Shown in pieces: positions 63,536-64,000 of a stretch of 64,000 bases of DNA; position 1 is the first letter of the stretch, and the number at the start of each line of letters is the position of its first letter. Source of the DNA: Mesoplasma lactucae ATCC 49193 (GTDB lineage: Bacteria > Bacillota_I > Bacilli_A > Mycoplasmatales > Mycoplasmataceae); assembly GCF_002441935.1 (NCBI RefSeq), contig NZ_CP023668.1, positions 310,001 to 374,000 of the forward strand, read 5' to 3'. The notes beneath the pieces are model-generated. The model was not told where the DNA came from. It worked only from the letters and a program-made list of their open reading frames with translations, and did no database searches. A program made the translations under genes and the position numbers.

Positions 63536-63541
63536 TAAAAA

Positions 63542-64000
63542 TTATTTTTCATCATAGTATGAATCGAAGTCTTCATCATCGAAGTCTTCATCTTCATCTT
63601 CTTCATCATCAGAAGTAATTTCTTCGAAAGCTTTTAAGTTTTCTTGAATTTCATCTAAGTTAGTTTCAACTTCTTTGATGTCTTCTTCTATTTTTTCTTC
63701 TTCATGATTAACTTGTTCTTGTGCAAATTTTTGTTCTTGTTTTTGTTCATGAGTTTCGTTTTCTTTTGCTAATTCAGCTTGGAAACGTTCAAGTTCTTGT
63801 TCAAGATCTGCAATTGGATCATAGTTAGCACGTTGTGAAGTTTTATTATTTTTAAAGTTTGGTTTTGATGGTTGATTAGTTTTATTTTTACGACGATTAG
63901 TTGCATCTAAGAAGTCTTTTGAAGTTAGTTCTTCTTCTGTAATGTTTCCATTTCATTGCACAGGAATTCCTAATTCTTGTGCTTGAGAAACTGAAAGAAT
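63542..64000 (-). CDS. nusA: Transcription factor NusA, C-terminal part
   Basis: Only the last 152 codons lie in the window. ILSVSQAQELGIPVQWNGNITEEELTSKDFLD matches mollicute NusA ends; then a long Asp/Glu-rich low-complexity tail ending DSYYDEK. The name rests mostly on operon order (nusA-ylxR-ylxQ-infB). It follows ylxR by 6 nt. Confidence 0.85.

Overview
The window comes from a wall-less, AT-rich mollicute that reads UGA as tryptophan. Nearly every long gene is cut by in-frame TGA at positions where the family expects Trp, and each reads through cleanly when TGA is Trp (parE, parC, tkt, ptsG, infB, recD2). The gene set fits the Spiroplasma-Entomoplasma-Mesoplasma-Mycoides group, most likely a Mesoplasma or Entomoplasma. 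It includes sugar PTS, ldh, DhaKLM, FAD synthetase, two uridine kinases, a deoxynucleoside kinase, LicA-like kinase and many membrane proteins. The species call is inference. Most genes lie on the minus strand; a few single genes lie on plus and are closed by hairpins shared with convergent minus-strand neighbours.

Layout. 1-11 kb: YhgE/Pip-type export protein (cut by the window edge), two hypothetical genes, plsY on plus, MATE transporter, YneF, transketolase, DUF896 protein, ROK glucokinase, YqeH GTPase and a probable DEDD exonuclease. 11-20 kb: a plus-strand hypothetical gene, ruvAB, rpsU, two peroxiredoxins around a hypothetical gene, a very large glucose-type PTS permease with a basic tail, and an acidic hypothetical. 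20-26.5 kb: ldh, PAP2 phosphatase, nagA, recD2-like helicase. 26.6-28.6 kb: about 2 kb without a credible protein gene but full of nested hairpins and a repeated GAGAGAAA loop motif, read here as a large structured RNA. 28.6-32 kb: five tandem paralogous four-TM proteins. 32-38 kb: parE and parC separated by a hypothetical gene. 38-45.6 kb: ferritin-like protein, a type II restriction-modification system (two tandem C5-cytosine methyltransferases plus a PD-(D/E)xK nuclease), two uridine kinase paralogues and a plus-strand protein with a HEPN-like RX4H motif. 45.7-48 kb: dhaKLM with a clear promoter and operator-like palindrome, preceded by a likely small RNA. 48.5-56.4 kb: J-domain protein, deoxynucleoside kinase, the rdgB-trmL-cof-nadD/yqeK-mtnN operon, a LicA-like kinase and a membrane protein. 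56.5-57.9 kb: two identical tRNA-Gly genes in a 161-bp direct duplication around a likely sRNA, then a candidate type I toxin-antitoxin locus. 57.9-64 kb: rpsO, ribF, truB, a lipoprotein, rbfA, infB, ylxQ, ylxR and the nusA 3' end.

How the genes work together. Glucose taken up by the PTS, or phosphorylated by the ROK kinase, feeds glycolysis and the non-oxidative pentose route (transketolase) and ends in lactate (ldh). DhaKLM adds dihydroxyacetone and NagA adds GlcNAc-6-P. The uridine kinases, deoxynucleoside kinase, RdgB and MTA/SAH nucleosidase form salvage and cleaning steps expected of an organism that cannot make bases. PlsY, PAP2 and the LicA-like kinase point to lipid work. ParE/ParC, RuvAB and the RecD2-like helicase handle DNA. 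The block from nusA to rpsO is the conserved transcription/translation cluster.

The most promising new items are the large plus-strand RNA candidate (26.68-28.26 kb) and the Fst-like type I toxin-antitoxin candidate (57.34-57.69 kb). The latter has a 26-residue hydrophobic peptide, a sequestered Shine-Dalgarno, a 19-nt direct repeat that lets a convergent antisense RNA pair with the leader, and a possible leader-terminator long-range pairing. Next are the PTS permease that has lost its EIIB cysteine and the five-gene membrane paralogue array.
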